Source of the DNA: JAFMKE01 sp964655225
GTDB lineage: Bacteria; Bacteroidota; Bacteroidia; Chitinophagales; UBA8649
Reading direction: 5' to 3'
Assembly (NCBI GenBank): GCA_964655225.1
Contig: CAZZMB010000002.1
Coordinates: 1 to 64,000, forward strand
Length of the DNA stretch: 64,000 nt
Both the position numbers and the translations under genes were made by a program. Each line of letters starts with the position of its first letter. Position 1 is the first letter of the stretch. A model generated the notes under the pieces. That model was not told the DNA's origin. It saw nothing but the letters and a program-made list of their open reading frames with translations, and did not search any database. Below, piece by piece: positions 17,717-26,079 of the stretch.

Positions 17717-18421
17717 CTATCTTCCTAAAGCAAACACTGTCGGTCTTTTATGTAAATTGGGATGCTCTTTCCAGTTTTTAATCAGTCGAGTAGATATGAA
17801 TTCATTATCTTCTCCAATATCTGTAGCAATGCAAAGTTTAGAATCAGCATTTAATGAACTCAGGGCTTCTGTAAGCAGCTGTTCATTTCTATAAGGTGTT
17901 TCCATAAATATTTGAGTATAGCCTGTTTGTTTGACCATCTTCTCTAATTTGCGCAATTCATTCCGTTTATCTTTTTTATCAATGGGTAAGTAACCATGAA
18001 AAGTAAACTGCTGACCATTAAACCCGCTTGCAATCAGTGTAAGCAAAATTGATGAAGGGCCTACCATTGGCTTGACTTGTATGTTGAGCTGGTGACACAA
18101 TTCAACCACTACAGATCCTGGGTCAGCGATACAAGGGTTTCCCGCTTCCGACAGTAAGCCAATAGAATTATTTTCTGAAGAATGTTTTTGAATGAAATTG
18201 AAAAGTTCTTCAAAATCAGATTGATGTTTATTCAGTTCGAAAAATTCGACTTCGCTATCAAATTCCATTTTATTTCCAAGCCTTCTTAAATGTCTTCGGG
18301 CAGATCTTAGATTCTCTACAACAAATACATTCAGTGCACTTGCTACTTCTTTCACATCCGAAGGAATGTAATCCCAGTTATCGCCTAAAGTTGTTGGAAT
18401 TAGATAAAGTGTTGTTTGCAT
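17717..18421 (-). CDS. RsmI-family SAM-dependent methyltransferase
   Basis: A 234-residue protein of the tetrapyrrole-methylase fold related to RsmI, the 16S rRNA C1402 2'-O-methyltransferase. Visible features are the N-terminal TTLYLIPTTLGD, the segment VVENLRSARRHLRRLG, the SAM-binding GLLSEAGNPCIADPG and the substrate region FTFHGYLPIDKKDKR. It is shorter than E. coli RsmI (about 286 residues) and has a divergent N-terminus, so it may be a paralogue with a different target. Confidence 0.82.
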   Translation of the reverse strand: MQTTLYLIPTTLGDNWDYIPSDVKEVASALNVFVVENLRSARRHLRRLGNKMEFDSEVEFFELNKHQSDFEELFNFIQKHSSENNSIGLLSEAGNPCIADPGSVVVELCHQLNIQVKPMVGPSSILLTLIASGFNGQQFTFHGYLPIDKKDKRNELRKLEKMVKQTGYTQIFMETPYRNEQLLTEALSSLNADSKLCIATDIGEDNEFISTRLIKNWKEHPNLHKRPTVFALGR

Positions 18422-18482
18422 GGCTTAAAGGTAAAGCTTTGCAACTATTATTTTAAAACATACAATTTATTCAATGATTTTA

Positions 18483-18490
18483 TATATTTG
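18483..18490 (+). promoter_or_regulatory. -7 element TATATTTG ahead of structured RNA
   Basis: An exact TAnnTTTG match 166 bp upstream of the ABC exporter start. It predicts an RNA beginning near 18496 and running into the terminator hairpin at 18615-18648. No clear TTG at the -33 distance. Confidence 0.45.
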
Positions 18491-18496
18491 CTGCCA

Positions 18497-18648
18497 ATAC
18501 AAGGGCTATTAGAACATATAATTATTTGTCTCTAAACAATCTCTGGAGCGAGGTCGTTTAATTACCAATACCCCTTAGCTGAGAGTGATTTATTCTACCT
18601 AAATAAAATTATCAAAAACCGCGCGCTAAAGCTCGCGGTTTTCTTTTT
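18497..18648 (+). ncRNA. Candidate small RNA or attenuator leader
   Basis: About 150 bases between a -7 element (18483-18490) and a strong terminator contain no ORF but several complementary segments. CUCU/AGC/GAGG at 18541-18553 can pair with CCCCUU/AGCU/GAGAG at 18570-18585, and UAGAA near 18510 with UUCUA near 18593. It may be a free small RNA (6S-like in outline) or a leader that controls the ABC exporter, since the terminator ends 9 bp before that ATG; GCGAG at 18548-18552 could also pair with CUCGC inside the terminator. No known riboswitch core was recognised. Confidence 0.35.
18615..18648 (+). terminator. Rho-independent terminator just before the ABC exporter
   Basis: A 9-bp stem (18615-18623 AAAACCGCG with 18634-18642) is followed by a T-rich run. 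No protein gene on the plus strand ends here, so it must end the structured RNA upstream or act as an attenuator. Confidence 0.75.
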
Positions 18649-18656
18649 GAAATACA

Positions 18657-20483
18657 ATGAAAAATTTAAAACACCTATTTAAATTAATTCAACCTTGGCG
18701 ATTCTCATTTTTTTCATCGTCAATATTACTTATTATAGGAATCTTCTTCCGAATGCTCGAGCCGAAAGTCTTTCAAGTGGCCATAGATCATGTAGTACCA
18801 ATATTTACTGAGGTAACGCTCAAAACGGGGAAAACCGATAAGGTAGTCGCCCTATTTGTAAGCTTATTGGAAAGGTTTTCAAGTGGAAGCTTCATTAGTT
18901 TGTTGCTGATATTAGCAGTTATTTATTTGTTGATTACACTTGTCCGCTCAATATTTATTTTTACCGCTAAAGCAATAAACGCTTCTGCTACAGAATATGC
19001 AACTGAAAGCTTAAGAAATTCTCTTTTTAGTCATATCCAAAAGATGCCTATGGATTATTTTTCGGGTATTTCAACGGGTGAATTAATACAACGTTCAACT
19101 GGAGATATCGAGACTATACGTCGGTTTATCGGCAATCAATTGGTTGAGGTACTCCGATTAACTGCAATTTTTACGTTCGCTTCATATTGGTTATTTAAAG
19201 GAAATATCATCTTTGGATTCATCGCTATTTGTGCGACCCCATTAATTGCCATCAGTGCAATTATCTTTTTTAAGAAGGAACAAAAAGTTTGGCAATTGCA
19301 TGAAGATGAAGCAGATAAGTTAAATGCTATTACTCAAGAAAATATTGCGGGGATTCGGGTGGTTAAAGCTTTTGCCCAAGAAGAACAGGAAAAGAAAAAG
19401 TTTGACAATCAAAATCAAAAAAAGCTAAGCGTTGCATTGCGTCATGCAAAATTACACACGATATTTTGGCCGTTATCTGATTTTTTGGTGCATGGGCAAA
19501 TTGTCTTATCTGTCTTGGTGGGAGGGTATATGGTGTTAATGCAAGCGATATCTCTAGGCGAATTGGTCAGCTTCTTCACTTACATTGTCATGGTAGCTTG
19601 GCCAATGCGTCAGGTTGGGCGAACACTGTCAGAAATGGGAATGGCCTTGGTAGCCATGGATAGAATTCAGGATATTTTAAGAGCAAAAGAAGAAGTCAAT
19701 GAATCCAATAGTGAAGTGATAGAAACACTTCAAACTATTGAGTTTAAGGATGTTTGGTTTAGATTTCCTTTAGAGGAAGAATATGCTTTGCGTGGTTTAA
19801 GTATTAAAATACATAACGGGGAGACTCTAGTCATTCTCGGTCCAACGGGAAGTGGTAAATCAACCATGATGAAGTTATTACTTCGTTTTTATGAACTTGA
19901 AAAGGGCCAAATTCTGCTGAATGGCAAAGACATTAAGACCTATGATAAAAGATTATTAAGGCAGAAAATGGGTTTGGTTTTGCAAGATGCATTTTTGTTT
20001 ACAGAATCGCTCGCTGGAAATATTGCTTATGCTCAAAAACGGGCCAATCATCGAGACATCCTTGAAGTAGCTGCATGGTCCAGCTTGTTAGAAGTGGAAA
20101 ATATTTTCTCCGACGGCTATGAAACTATGGTTGGTGAAAAAGGGGTTACACTTTCTGGTGGACAAAAACAACGTGTTTCTTTGGCAAGAACTCTTTTGCA
20201 GAATCCAGATATTTTAATTTTAGATGATGTCACTTCAGCTTTAGACACCGCAACGGAGGCAAACATCCTTAAAGAACTGAAACAACGCTGGTCAGCAAAA
20301 ACAACGCTCATAATAAGCCATCGACTAACTGTTGTACCTTATGCAGATAGGATTGTAATTCTTGAAAATGGAAGACTTCAGGCCCAAGGAAGTCACGAAC
20401 AAGTAATGGAACAAAGTACTTTTTATCAGCAAATTTCTGATATACAGAATGTGCTGGAAAGTGAAATAGAAGATTTAGATTAA
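18657..20483 (+). CDS. ABC exporter half-transporter, subunit with degenerate ATPase site
   Basis: A 608-residue fusion of six membrane helices (about 1-330) and an ATPase domain. Walker A GPTGSGKST is near residue 395 and the signature LSGGQKQ near 500. The Walker B ILILDD near 519 has Asp where the catalytic Glu should be (DDVTSALD). This is the mark of the degenerate site of heterodimeric exporters such as TM287/288 or BmrCD. The partner gene follows after 31 bp. It probably exports lipids, peptides or drugs; substrate unknown. A structured, terminator-ended leader precedes it. Confidence 0.88.
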   Translation: MKNLKHLFKLIQPWRFSFFSSSILLIIGIFFRMLEPKVFQVAIDHVVPIFTEVTLKTGKTDKVVALFVSLLERFSSGSFISLLLILAVIYLLITLVRSIFIFTAKAINASATEYATESLRNSLFSHIQKMPMDYFSGISTGELIQRSTGDIETIRRFIGNQLVEVLRLTAIFTFASYWLFKGNIIFGFIAICATPLIAISAIIFFKKEQKVWQLHEDEADKLNAITQENIAGIRVVKAFAQEEQEKKKFDNQNQKKLSVALRHAKLHTIFWPLSDFLVHGQIVLSVLVGGYMVLMQAISLGELVSFFTYIVMVAWPMRQVGRTLSEMGMALVAMDRIQDILRAKEEVNESNSEVIETLQTIEFKDVWFRFPLEEEYALRGLSIKIHNGETLVILGPTGSGKSTMMKLLLRFYELEKGQILLNGKDIKTYDKRLLRQKMGLVLQDAFLFTESLAGNIAYAQKRANHRDILEVAAWSSLLEVENIFSDGYETMVGEKGVTLSGGQKQRVSLARTLLQNPDILILDDVTSALDTATEANILKELKQRWSAKTTLIISHRLTVVPYADRIVILENGRLQAQGSHEQVMEQSTFYQQISDIQNVLESEIEDLD

Positions 20484-20514
20484 TAACTGGGCTTTTCGGA
20501 GATAGCCATTAATC

Positions 20515-22347
20515 ATGGAAAATAGAATAGAAGAAAAGGAATTTATAGGAAAGGATACTTTATGGCCTTTTTTAAAGCGCTTGTTTGGATTAGCACGGCT
20601 GAATTACCCAAAATTGTTTTGGGGCTTGGTGTTAACTGTGGTGTCCGTGGCAGTGGCAGATGCAACTTTTCCTTTGATTTGGATGTACTTCATTGATGAT
20701 GTGATTAGCCCAAATTTATTGAGTTTACAAGAAGCAAGCCAAGCGGGTAGGTCTTTTGAATTTCAATTTCAATTTTTTATTCCTGTCATGATTCAGTTTA
20801 TTGTTTGGACTGTGGTGATGGCATTAGGAGTTTTGTGTTTTATTTGGTGTGCTGAAAATATCAAAGAACGAATTATTTATGATCTGCGGAAGATGATGTT
20901 TGATAAATTGCAGCATTTGTCCTATAGTTTTTATGATCAAAACTCAACAGGTTGGTTAGTTTCTCGTATTACCAGTGACGCGGATAGGGTTACGGAGCTT
21001 ATTAGTTGGGGGTTTGTTTCGGTAATATGGGGGTTTGCTATGGTTATTATGTCTTTCAGTTATATGTTTATTCTAAATTGGAAGTTAGGACTGGGCGTAT
21101 TACTTAGTATGCCTGTTTTACTCTTTGTTTCTATGAAGATTCGATTATTAATTTTGAAATATTCTAGAAAGGCAAGAAAGCAAAACAGTGAAATGATTGC
21201 TTATGTGACGGAGCATATCAATGGAGTGGCGGTGAATAAGGCAACTGTTCAAGAAGAGAGTGCTATCGAGGGATATAAGCGGCAGACTGGTAAAATGCAT
21301 CGTTATGCATTCAATTCATCTTTGTATACGGCGCTCTATATTCCCTTAATATTTTTAACTGGTGCATTTGCCGCGGCTTTTGTCATCATGTATGGCGGAA
21401 ATCTCTATATTGCCAAAGTCATAAGCTTAGGGGTTTGGGCTGCTTTTTTTGGATATGCTAGAAACATTTTTGAACCCATTTTTGATATTGCTCGATTTTA
21501 TGCACTTGCTCAGGATAGCTTATCGGCTGGAGAACGCATTTTTTCCTTGATTGATGAAACGGAGGATATTACGGATGAGCAGGCAGCGGGGGATTTTGGA
21601 GTCATAAAAGGAGGAATAGAATTTCAAAATTTAGACTTTTATTATCAACCGGATAAAATGATTTTGCAAAATTTGCAATTGAAAATTACTCCAGGTGAAA
21701 CTATTGCGCTTGTGGGTCCAACAGGTCACGGTAAAACTACATTGACTGCCTTGATAGGAAGGTTTTATGAAGCTAAAAAGGGAGCATTGCTAATAGACGG
21801 AGTGGACTGTAGACGACGAACTTTGAGTTCTTTTCGATCTCAGTTAGGAGTGATTTTACAGACTCCATTTTTATTTTCAGGTAGCCTGAGAAGTAATATT
21901 TTGTTTGGCCTCAGGGGCACCGACAAAGCCTTGCCGGGTGATGCAGCATTGGGTAAACTTTTGGCAGAAATAGGTGCGGATGATTTAATATCAAAATTGG
22001 ATATGGATGTAGGCGAGGAGGGAGCAAATATTTCCAGTGGCGAACGGCAATTAGTTTCTTTTGCAAGAGCTGTAGTTAAAGATCCTGCCATTTTAATAAT
22101 GGATGAAGCAACATCTTCAATCGACACCTTGACTGAGGCGAAAATTCAACACGGGATTAAAAAGATTATTGAAAACAGAACTTCAATTATCATTGCTCAT
22201 CGGCTCTCTACTATCAAGAACTGTGATAAAATTGTGGTTATAGAACATGGTGCAATCAAGGAAATGGGCAGTCATACTGAATTGACCAAGTTGAAAGGAC
22301 ATTATTACAACTTATACATGAAGCAAGCACGAAGCAGTAAAACCTGA
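20515..22347 (+). CDS. ABC exporter half-transporter, subunit with catalytic Glu
   Basis: A 610-residue partner of the upstream subunit: six membrane helices (about 25-340) then an ATPase domain. Walker A is GPTGHGKTT near residue 401, with His replacing the usual Ser; Walker B ILIMDEATSSID retains the catalytic Glu near 531. The signature is ISSGERQ rather than LSGGQ. Combined with the Asp in the first subunit, this gives one normal and one impaired ATP site across the heterodimer, as known for TM287/288. Same strand, 31 bp apart, so co-transcribed. Confidence 0.88.
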   Translation: MENRIEEKEFIGKDTLWPFLKRLFGLARLNYPKLFWGLVLTVVSVAVADATFPLIWMYFIDDVISPNLLSLQEASQAGRSFEFQFQFFIPVMIQFIVWTVVMALGVLCFIWCAENIKERIIYDLRKMMFDKLQHLSYSFYDQNSTGWLVSRITSDADRVTELISWGFVSVIWGFAMVIMSFSYMFILNWKLGLGVLLSMPVLLFVSMKIRLLILKYSRKARKQNSEMIAYVTEHINGVAVNKATVQEESAIEGYKRQTGKMHRYAFNSSLYTALYIPLIFLTGAFAAAFVIMYGGNLYIAKVISLGVWAAFFGYARNIFEPIFDIARFYALAQDSLSAGERIFSLIDETEDITDEQAAGDFGVIKGGIEFQNLDFYYQPDKMILQNLQLKITPGETIALVGPTGHGKTTLTALIGRFYEAKKGALLIDGVDCRRRTLSSFRSQLGVILQTPFLFSGSLRSNILFGLRGTDKALPGDAALGKLLAEIGADDLISKLDMDVGEEGANISSGERQLVSFARAVVKDPAILIMDEATSSIDTLTEAKIQHGIKKIIENRTSIIIAHRLSTIKNCDKIVVIEHGAIKEMGSHTELTKLKGHYYNLYMKQARSSKT

Positions 22348-22407
22348 GCATCTCTTTAGTGGTGCACTCGTTTAATCTTTTTACCTTTAAATATAAATTT
22401 ACAAAGC

Positions 22408-22701
22408 ATGAGAAAACAAGAATCAATCGTAAAATGGATGAGTATTACAGCAATTTTAGAAGGCTTAAGCTACCTTTTTATTCTGTTTATTGGCATGCCA
22501 TTAAAGTACGGATTGGATATACCTACACCCAACTATATAGGGGGTATGCTGCATGGTTTATTGTTTATGCTTTATATAGGTTTAATTTATCCTACAGGCA
22601 AAAAATTAAATTGGAACCTTGAAACAATTTCACTAGCGGCAGTAGTCTCTGTTATCCCCTTTGGAACCTTTTGGTTTGATAAAAAATATTTAAAGGAATA
22701 G
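22408..22701 (+). CDS. DUF3817 small membrane protein
   Basis: A 97-residue protein with three hydrophobic segments. It matches DUF3817: an N-terminal amphipathic start, EGLSYLFILFIGMPLKYGL, a conserved GGMLHGLLFMLYIGLI with central His, and IPFGTFWFDKKYLK near the end. Family function is unknown; related domains follow some transporters. It lies 60 bp after the ABC exporter pair on the same strand and converges with the restriction endonuclease gene (17 bp apart, no visible terminator). Confidence 0.85.
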   Translation: MRKQESIVKWMSITAILEGLSYLFILFIGMPLKYGLDIPTPNYIGGMLHGLLFMLYIGLIYPTGKKLNWNLETISLAAVVSVIPFGTFWFDKKYLKE

Positions 22702-22717
22702 CAATGTATCTTGCGAT

Positions 22718-23560
22718 TTATATTTCAATTCTCGTTTCCTTTAACCTATGGATTACTCCATTTTCTAATGAAGAGGAATTTAAATCGGTCTCAAATATTC
22801 CTGCAAATCTGTAAAGCCTAAATCCAAGATTATCTATACTTCTTGGAAACGTTATCCGCTTCACTAAATTTGATGTCACATCTTTAAACCATTCTTCATA
22901 TTTATCGGGATTCTTACACTTTTCAGTTATTACTTTTCCGTCTGAGCTGATTTGATTATCCCATTCCTCGTTTTCATAAAATTTTGGAAACCATAAATTG
23001 TGATTGGGATAAACTTTACTTTTAAACCAAGCTTGCTGGACAGATATATAATTTTGTCCTAAGCAATTACAAGCATCTACTATTTTTCTAAAAGCGGGAC
23101 TTTCTTCAACGTCTAAATATCCTTTTTCACGGTAATAATTAGGATTAAACTCTTTATCTATATCCCATGCTTCCCATTTTTGGTTTTTCACCAAAATTTC
23201 AATCTTAGCGTTTATTTCTATGATCAATTTGTCAATTTGCTTGTTTATTGATTCTAAATCATCCGTAATTTCAATTCGACTTATTTGATGGTTTGTTGCC
23301 TGGATTATATCAATTTCTCTGCCAATATCTAAATCGACATGCCTCTTGTGAAAAGGCTCATCAATTTCAATATGTAACTGTATTTGTGGAAAATACATAT
23401 CTGTCAAAGCATGACCTTCTGGACGATTCACATATTGCTGTGTTATAAATTTAATGTCTGTTCGATTTAACAAATGGTATACTCGAGTTACGACATAATT
23501 CTCGTAATTCTTTTTATTTGTCTTTCTTATTTGACGAATTATGTAATCTCTTTTTGTCAT
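22718..23560 (-). CDS. AbaSI/PvuRts1I-like modification-dependent restriction endonuclease (type IV)
   Basis: A 280-residue protein. The first ~125 residues fit a Vsr/PD-(D/E)XK-type nuclease: RVYHLLNRTDIKFITQQYV, Asp54 in LTDMYF, then HIEIDEPFH with Glu65, Asp67 and His71, and REIDIIQAT. The C-terminal half fits the SRA-like modified-base reader of AbaSI: LWFPKFYENEEWDNQISSDG (189-208) and FRLYRFAGIFETDLNSS (247-263). I recall AbaSI carrying closely matching segments in the same order. Such enzymes cut DNA containing 5-hydroxymethyl- or glucosyl-hydroxymethylcytosine, as in T4-like phages. It has no methyltransferase partner, as expected for type IV. Upstream gene starts 9 bp away. Confidence 0.8.
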   Translation of the reverse strand: MTKRDYIIRQIRKTNKKNYENYVVTRVYHLLNRTDIKFITQQYVNRPEGHALTDMYFPQIQLHIEIDEPFHKRHVDLDIGREIDIIQATNHQISRIEITDDLESINKQIDKLIIEINAKIEILVKNQKWEAWDIDKEFNPNYYREKGYLDVEESPAFRKIVDACNCLGQNYISVQQAWFKSKVYPNHNLWFPKFYENEEWDNQISSDGKVITEKCKNPDKYEEWFKDVTSNLVKRITFPRSIDNLGFRLYRFAGIFETDLNSSSLENGVIHRLKETRIEI

Positions 23561-23569
23561 TAAAAAAGG

Positions 23570-24628
23570 TTAATTATTATACCAATTTTTTAAAGGATGG
23601 GTGTAATCATAAAAAGTAAAATCATCATCAAAAATATCATCAGGCAGTGAATTCTTAATCTCCATTAAGATCACCCGATAGTTCTGTTTAAGCTGATTGA
23701 CAAACTCTTCAAAATTTGAAAATGTGTTTTGGCAATATGCTGAGGAGTAAAGAGTCTCTAAAATCTTATTTACAATTCGATTATTATGATTAAAATAATC
23801 ATAAGGTATTCTGACAACAAAATCATCGTTTAAGTTATATGCAAATACAGACCCATTTACTAATTTATAATCGAAAATAAAGCAATTATGATAGGTGCTA
23901 ACAGTAGAGTCTAGAAAATGAGTTATTAAAGAATCTATCACTAAATTATCTAAATAAGCATTAAGCTCAGTGGTTGCACAAAACTGCGCCTTTCTTGTCA
24001 CTCCTGATATCATATCCATGTAATAATCTTTATCATCGACATAAGGCATAGTAAAAACTTGGTTTAATGCTTTTGAACTGCCTTCTAAATCAAAAGATAT
24101 ATTAATCTGCTTTTCATCCTTGATAGCGTCCTTGTATATAAATCGTAAGAATAAATTGTTTTTAACTTTTAACTTTTGTATGATATTAAATCTAGTCAAA
24201 AATTCCTCATCATTATTTCCTACGGCATTCCACAAAATCATTCCATTGCTGCCGCTACCATACTGTCTAAAATTTACACGATAAAATATTTTTTCATTAT
24301 CAAAATACATGTAGACTTCATCTATATAGTCAAAGGTCCCAAATGTCCTTAATTCAATAAGTATATTATCTCTATCATTATTATCCTCGCCCATTGAGTT
24401 TTCGATTTCCACTGTCTCGGCTGAGCTTTCGACTTTTAGTAAAAACATATTCTCTTCCACCTCTTGCTCACTATTGAATCTAATCGCATCTCGGCTAAAA
24501 CCATCAATTGGATTTCCTCCTGAAAAGAAAACCCATTGATTCATTGCTTTATTCAGTTCTTCATTGGAGGGGCCCTGCCCAAATCCAATTATTGGGACCA
24601 AGACTAAAGTGAAAATTAATTTTTTCAT
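23570..24628 (-). CDS. Unknown secreted protein upstream of the AbaSI-like gene
   Basis: A 352-residue protein with a signal peptide (MKKLIFTLVLVPIIGFGQ, cut near residue 18). No family recognised. The mature part is acidic, rich in Asn/Asp/Phe/Tyr with several cysteines (e.g. AQFCATTELNAYLDNL, TYHNCFIFDYKL, SSAYCQNTFSNF), and shows no membrane anchor or sorting domain. It is AT-rich like the downstream endonuclease gene, which starts 9 bp after its stop, so the two are likely co-transcribed. A role in defence is not implied by its signal peptide. Its start faces the origin-like intergenic region. Confidence 0.6.
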   Translation of the reverse strand: MKKLIFTLVLVPIIGFGQGPSNEELNKAMNQWVFFSGGNPIDGFSRDAIRFNSEQEVEENMFLLKVESSAETVEIENSMGEDNNDRDNILIELRTFGTFDYIDEVYMYFDNEKIFYRVNFRQYGSGSNGMILWNAVGNNDEEFLTRFNIIQKLKVKNNLFLRFIYKDAIKDEKQINISFDLEGSSKALNQVFTMPYVDDKDYYMDMISGVTRKAQFCATTELNAYLDNLVIDSLITHFLDSTVSTYHNCFIFDYKLVNGSVFAYNLNDDFVVRIPYDYFNHNNRIVNKILETLYSSAYCQNTFSNFEEFVNQLKQNYRVILMEIKNSLPDDIFDDDFTFYDYTHPLKNWYNN

Positions 24629-24710
24629 ATTATACTTTTATTTTTAAAAATAGATAATTTTGATGACATCTAAAAAATATCTATACGATATTAATTTTTA
24701 TACCCAATAG

Positions 24711-24883
24711 TGTAGACTTTATATATAATAGTGTTGACCTTGTGTCGACTTTATGTTGAGTTTGTTGTTGATTATCAGTGAGTTGTTAACTATGTTAACT
24801 TTTTTCTATCATATAAGAAAATAAAAATAATAGAATAGAGAAGTAGTAGTAGTATAAGGAGACCAAAAGTCGACACTTCAACA
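24711..24883. other. Candidate replication origin (oriC): iterons, AT-rich segment, TAG trios
   Basis: The 354-bp gene-free stretch 24629-24982 holds seven plus-strand copies of TGTTGACTTT-like iterons at 24711, 24732, 24743, 24754, 24766, 24784 and 24793 (spacing mostly 9-12 bp, one helical turn). Two minus-strand copies are at 24866-24875 (TGTCGACTTT) and 24874-24883 (TGTTGAAGTG). Between the arrays is an AT-rich segment (24803-24842) and TAG repeats at 24844-24852. Read on the minus strand the order is box, box, 13 bp, CTACTACTACTT, AT-rich, which is the layout of a DnaA box / DnaA-trio unwinding element. Iterons resemble relaxed DnaA boxes (TGTtGAtaA). No gene or skew evidence here; it could instead be a regulator-binding array. 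Confidence 0.5.
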
Positions 24884-24982
24884 TCTTCCCAATTCGAATA
24901 GACCTGCGCCAAAACTTTAAATTATGGATATTAAAAAAGGTTAATCAAAATCCCAATCTAATGAAAGCCCGGAAAAAATAAA

Positions 24983-25864
24983 TTATTTGGACAGTGTTTT
25001 GAAAAAATTTAGAACGCTGTCCACTTCACTTTTCCAGTACTTATAATCATGCTCTGCCTCAGGGGCTAAATGAAATACACAAGTGGAATACAACTCCGTT
25101 TTTTTCAACTTTGATTGGATCATATCGAAGTGTCTCATCGATACAACTTTGTCATTTCCACCATGACCGATATAGACAGGGACTTTTAACTCCTCAATTT
25201 TCGTAAAAGGATTTTCCAGCCCATTCCATCTAGAAGCTTGGTCTTTCATACTTCCCCAAAAGCCACGATAGAGATTATCTGAAGGAAATTTGGTTTGATC
25301 AAAATCACCCGATAAGCTGGCTGCTCCGGAAAACAAGTTGGAATGGTCTTTTGCTAGAAGTAACGCTCCTCTTCCCCCTGTTGATAAGCCCACTATGAAA
25401 TTAGAGTGTTCAGGATGAAAAATATTAAACTCGCAATGTAGTGTTTTAATAACGACACTCGACAACCAATTTCTAGTTGGATACTTCAACCAATCTTCTC
25501 TTGTTTCTGGGTAAGTGCGTAACGAGTAAATACTTTTTCCCATTTCCGGCATCACCAATACATAGCCTAAATCGAGCGCTTTATCACACAAGAAAGTGCT
25601 GTCACACCAATTCGTTCTCGGAAAGTTCCAACCCTGTAAAACCAAAATGGTCCCTCTAACCTTCTTTACATTCGGTAAAAGCACTTCAACTTCAAACACA
25701 TTTTCTAAAAATGGGAAACTAAAAATTGAATCCTTTGACAATTGAACTGCATTGTCTTCAATAGGATTTGAACTAACCTCTGAAGGTTGATTATTGACTT
25801 CACTTTGCCAATCACAAGCGGCAACTAAGAATAAAATTCCAATAATAGCAATTGCAAATTTCAT
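24983..25864 (-). CDS. Alpha/beta-hydrolase lipoprotein (esterase-like)
   Basis: A 293-residue protein with a lipoprotein signal (MKFAIAIIGILFLVAACDW; lipobox Cys17). The hydrolase fold shows a nucleophile elbow GLSTGGRGAL, an acid residue in VYIGHGGNDKVVS and a C-terminal His in EAEHDYKYWKSE. An oxyanion-type segment LQGWNFPRTNW precedes. It resembles secreted esterase-D/feruloyl-esterase-like enzymes, so it may act on carbohydrate esters or peptides at the cell surface or periplasm. Substrate unknown. Confidence 0.78.
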   Translation of the reverse strand: MKFAIAIIGILFLVAACDWQSEVNNQPSEVSSNPIEDNAVQLSKDSIFSFPFLENVFEVEVLLPNVKKVRGTILVLQGWNFPRTNWCDSTFLCDKALDLGYVLVMPEMGKSIYSLRTYPETREDWLKYPTRNWLSSVVIKTLHCEFNIFHPEHSNFIVGLSTGGRGALLLAKDHSNLFSGAASLSGDFDQTKFPSDNLYRGFWGSMKDQASRWNGLENPFTKIEELKVPVYIGHGGNDKVVSMRHFDMIQSKLKKTELYSTCVFHLAPEAEHDYKYWKSEVDSVLNFFKTLSK

Positions 25865-26027
25865 AACGCAAAGTAAATCTTTCGTGCGAGTATTCGTAAT
25901 GTAGCGGATTTTAAAGTACTATCTTTTTATGTTTGCACAAATGCTTGATACCTAGTATCTAATTTATACGATACGTTTTATATACAAACGTTATAACCAA
26001 CAACCCTTACCCCACTCTCGAAAATAA

Positions 26028-26063
26028 CTCACAAGAAAGCCCGCTCATTGCTGAACGGGCTTT
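26028..26063 (-). terminator. Terminator of the T9SS cargo gene
   Basis: On the minus strand a 12-bp stem (including one G-U pair) is capped by a GCAA tetraloop and followed by TTTCTTG. It sits 17 bp after the stop codon at 26080. Confidence 0.8.
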
Positions 26064-26079
26064 TCATTTATAGTTTAAT

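Noticed and set aside
18570..18600. CTGAGAG plus TACC resembling a TPP riboswitch core
   Set aside because: The other TPP conserved parts are absent and the downstream gene is an ABC exporter.
22359..22622. 87-codon plus-strand ORF overlapping the DUF3817 gene
   Set aside because: It is in another frame of the DUF3817 gene, which has clear family features; the ORF has none.
24629..24982. Plasmid-type iteron replicon
   Set aside because: No replication initiator (Rep) gene lies nearby; the neighbouring genes are chromosomal in type, so a chromosomal origin or regulatory array fits better.
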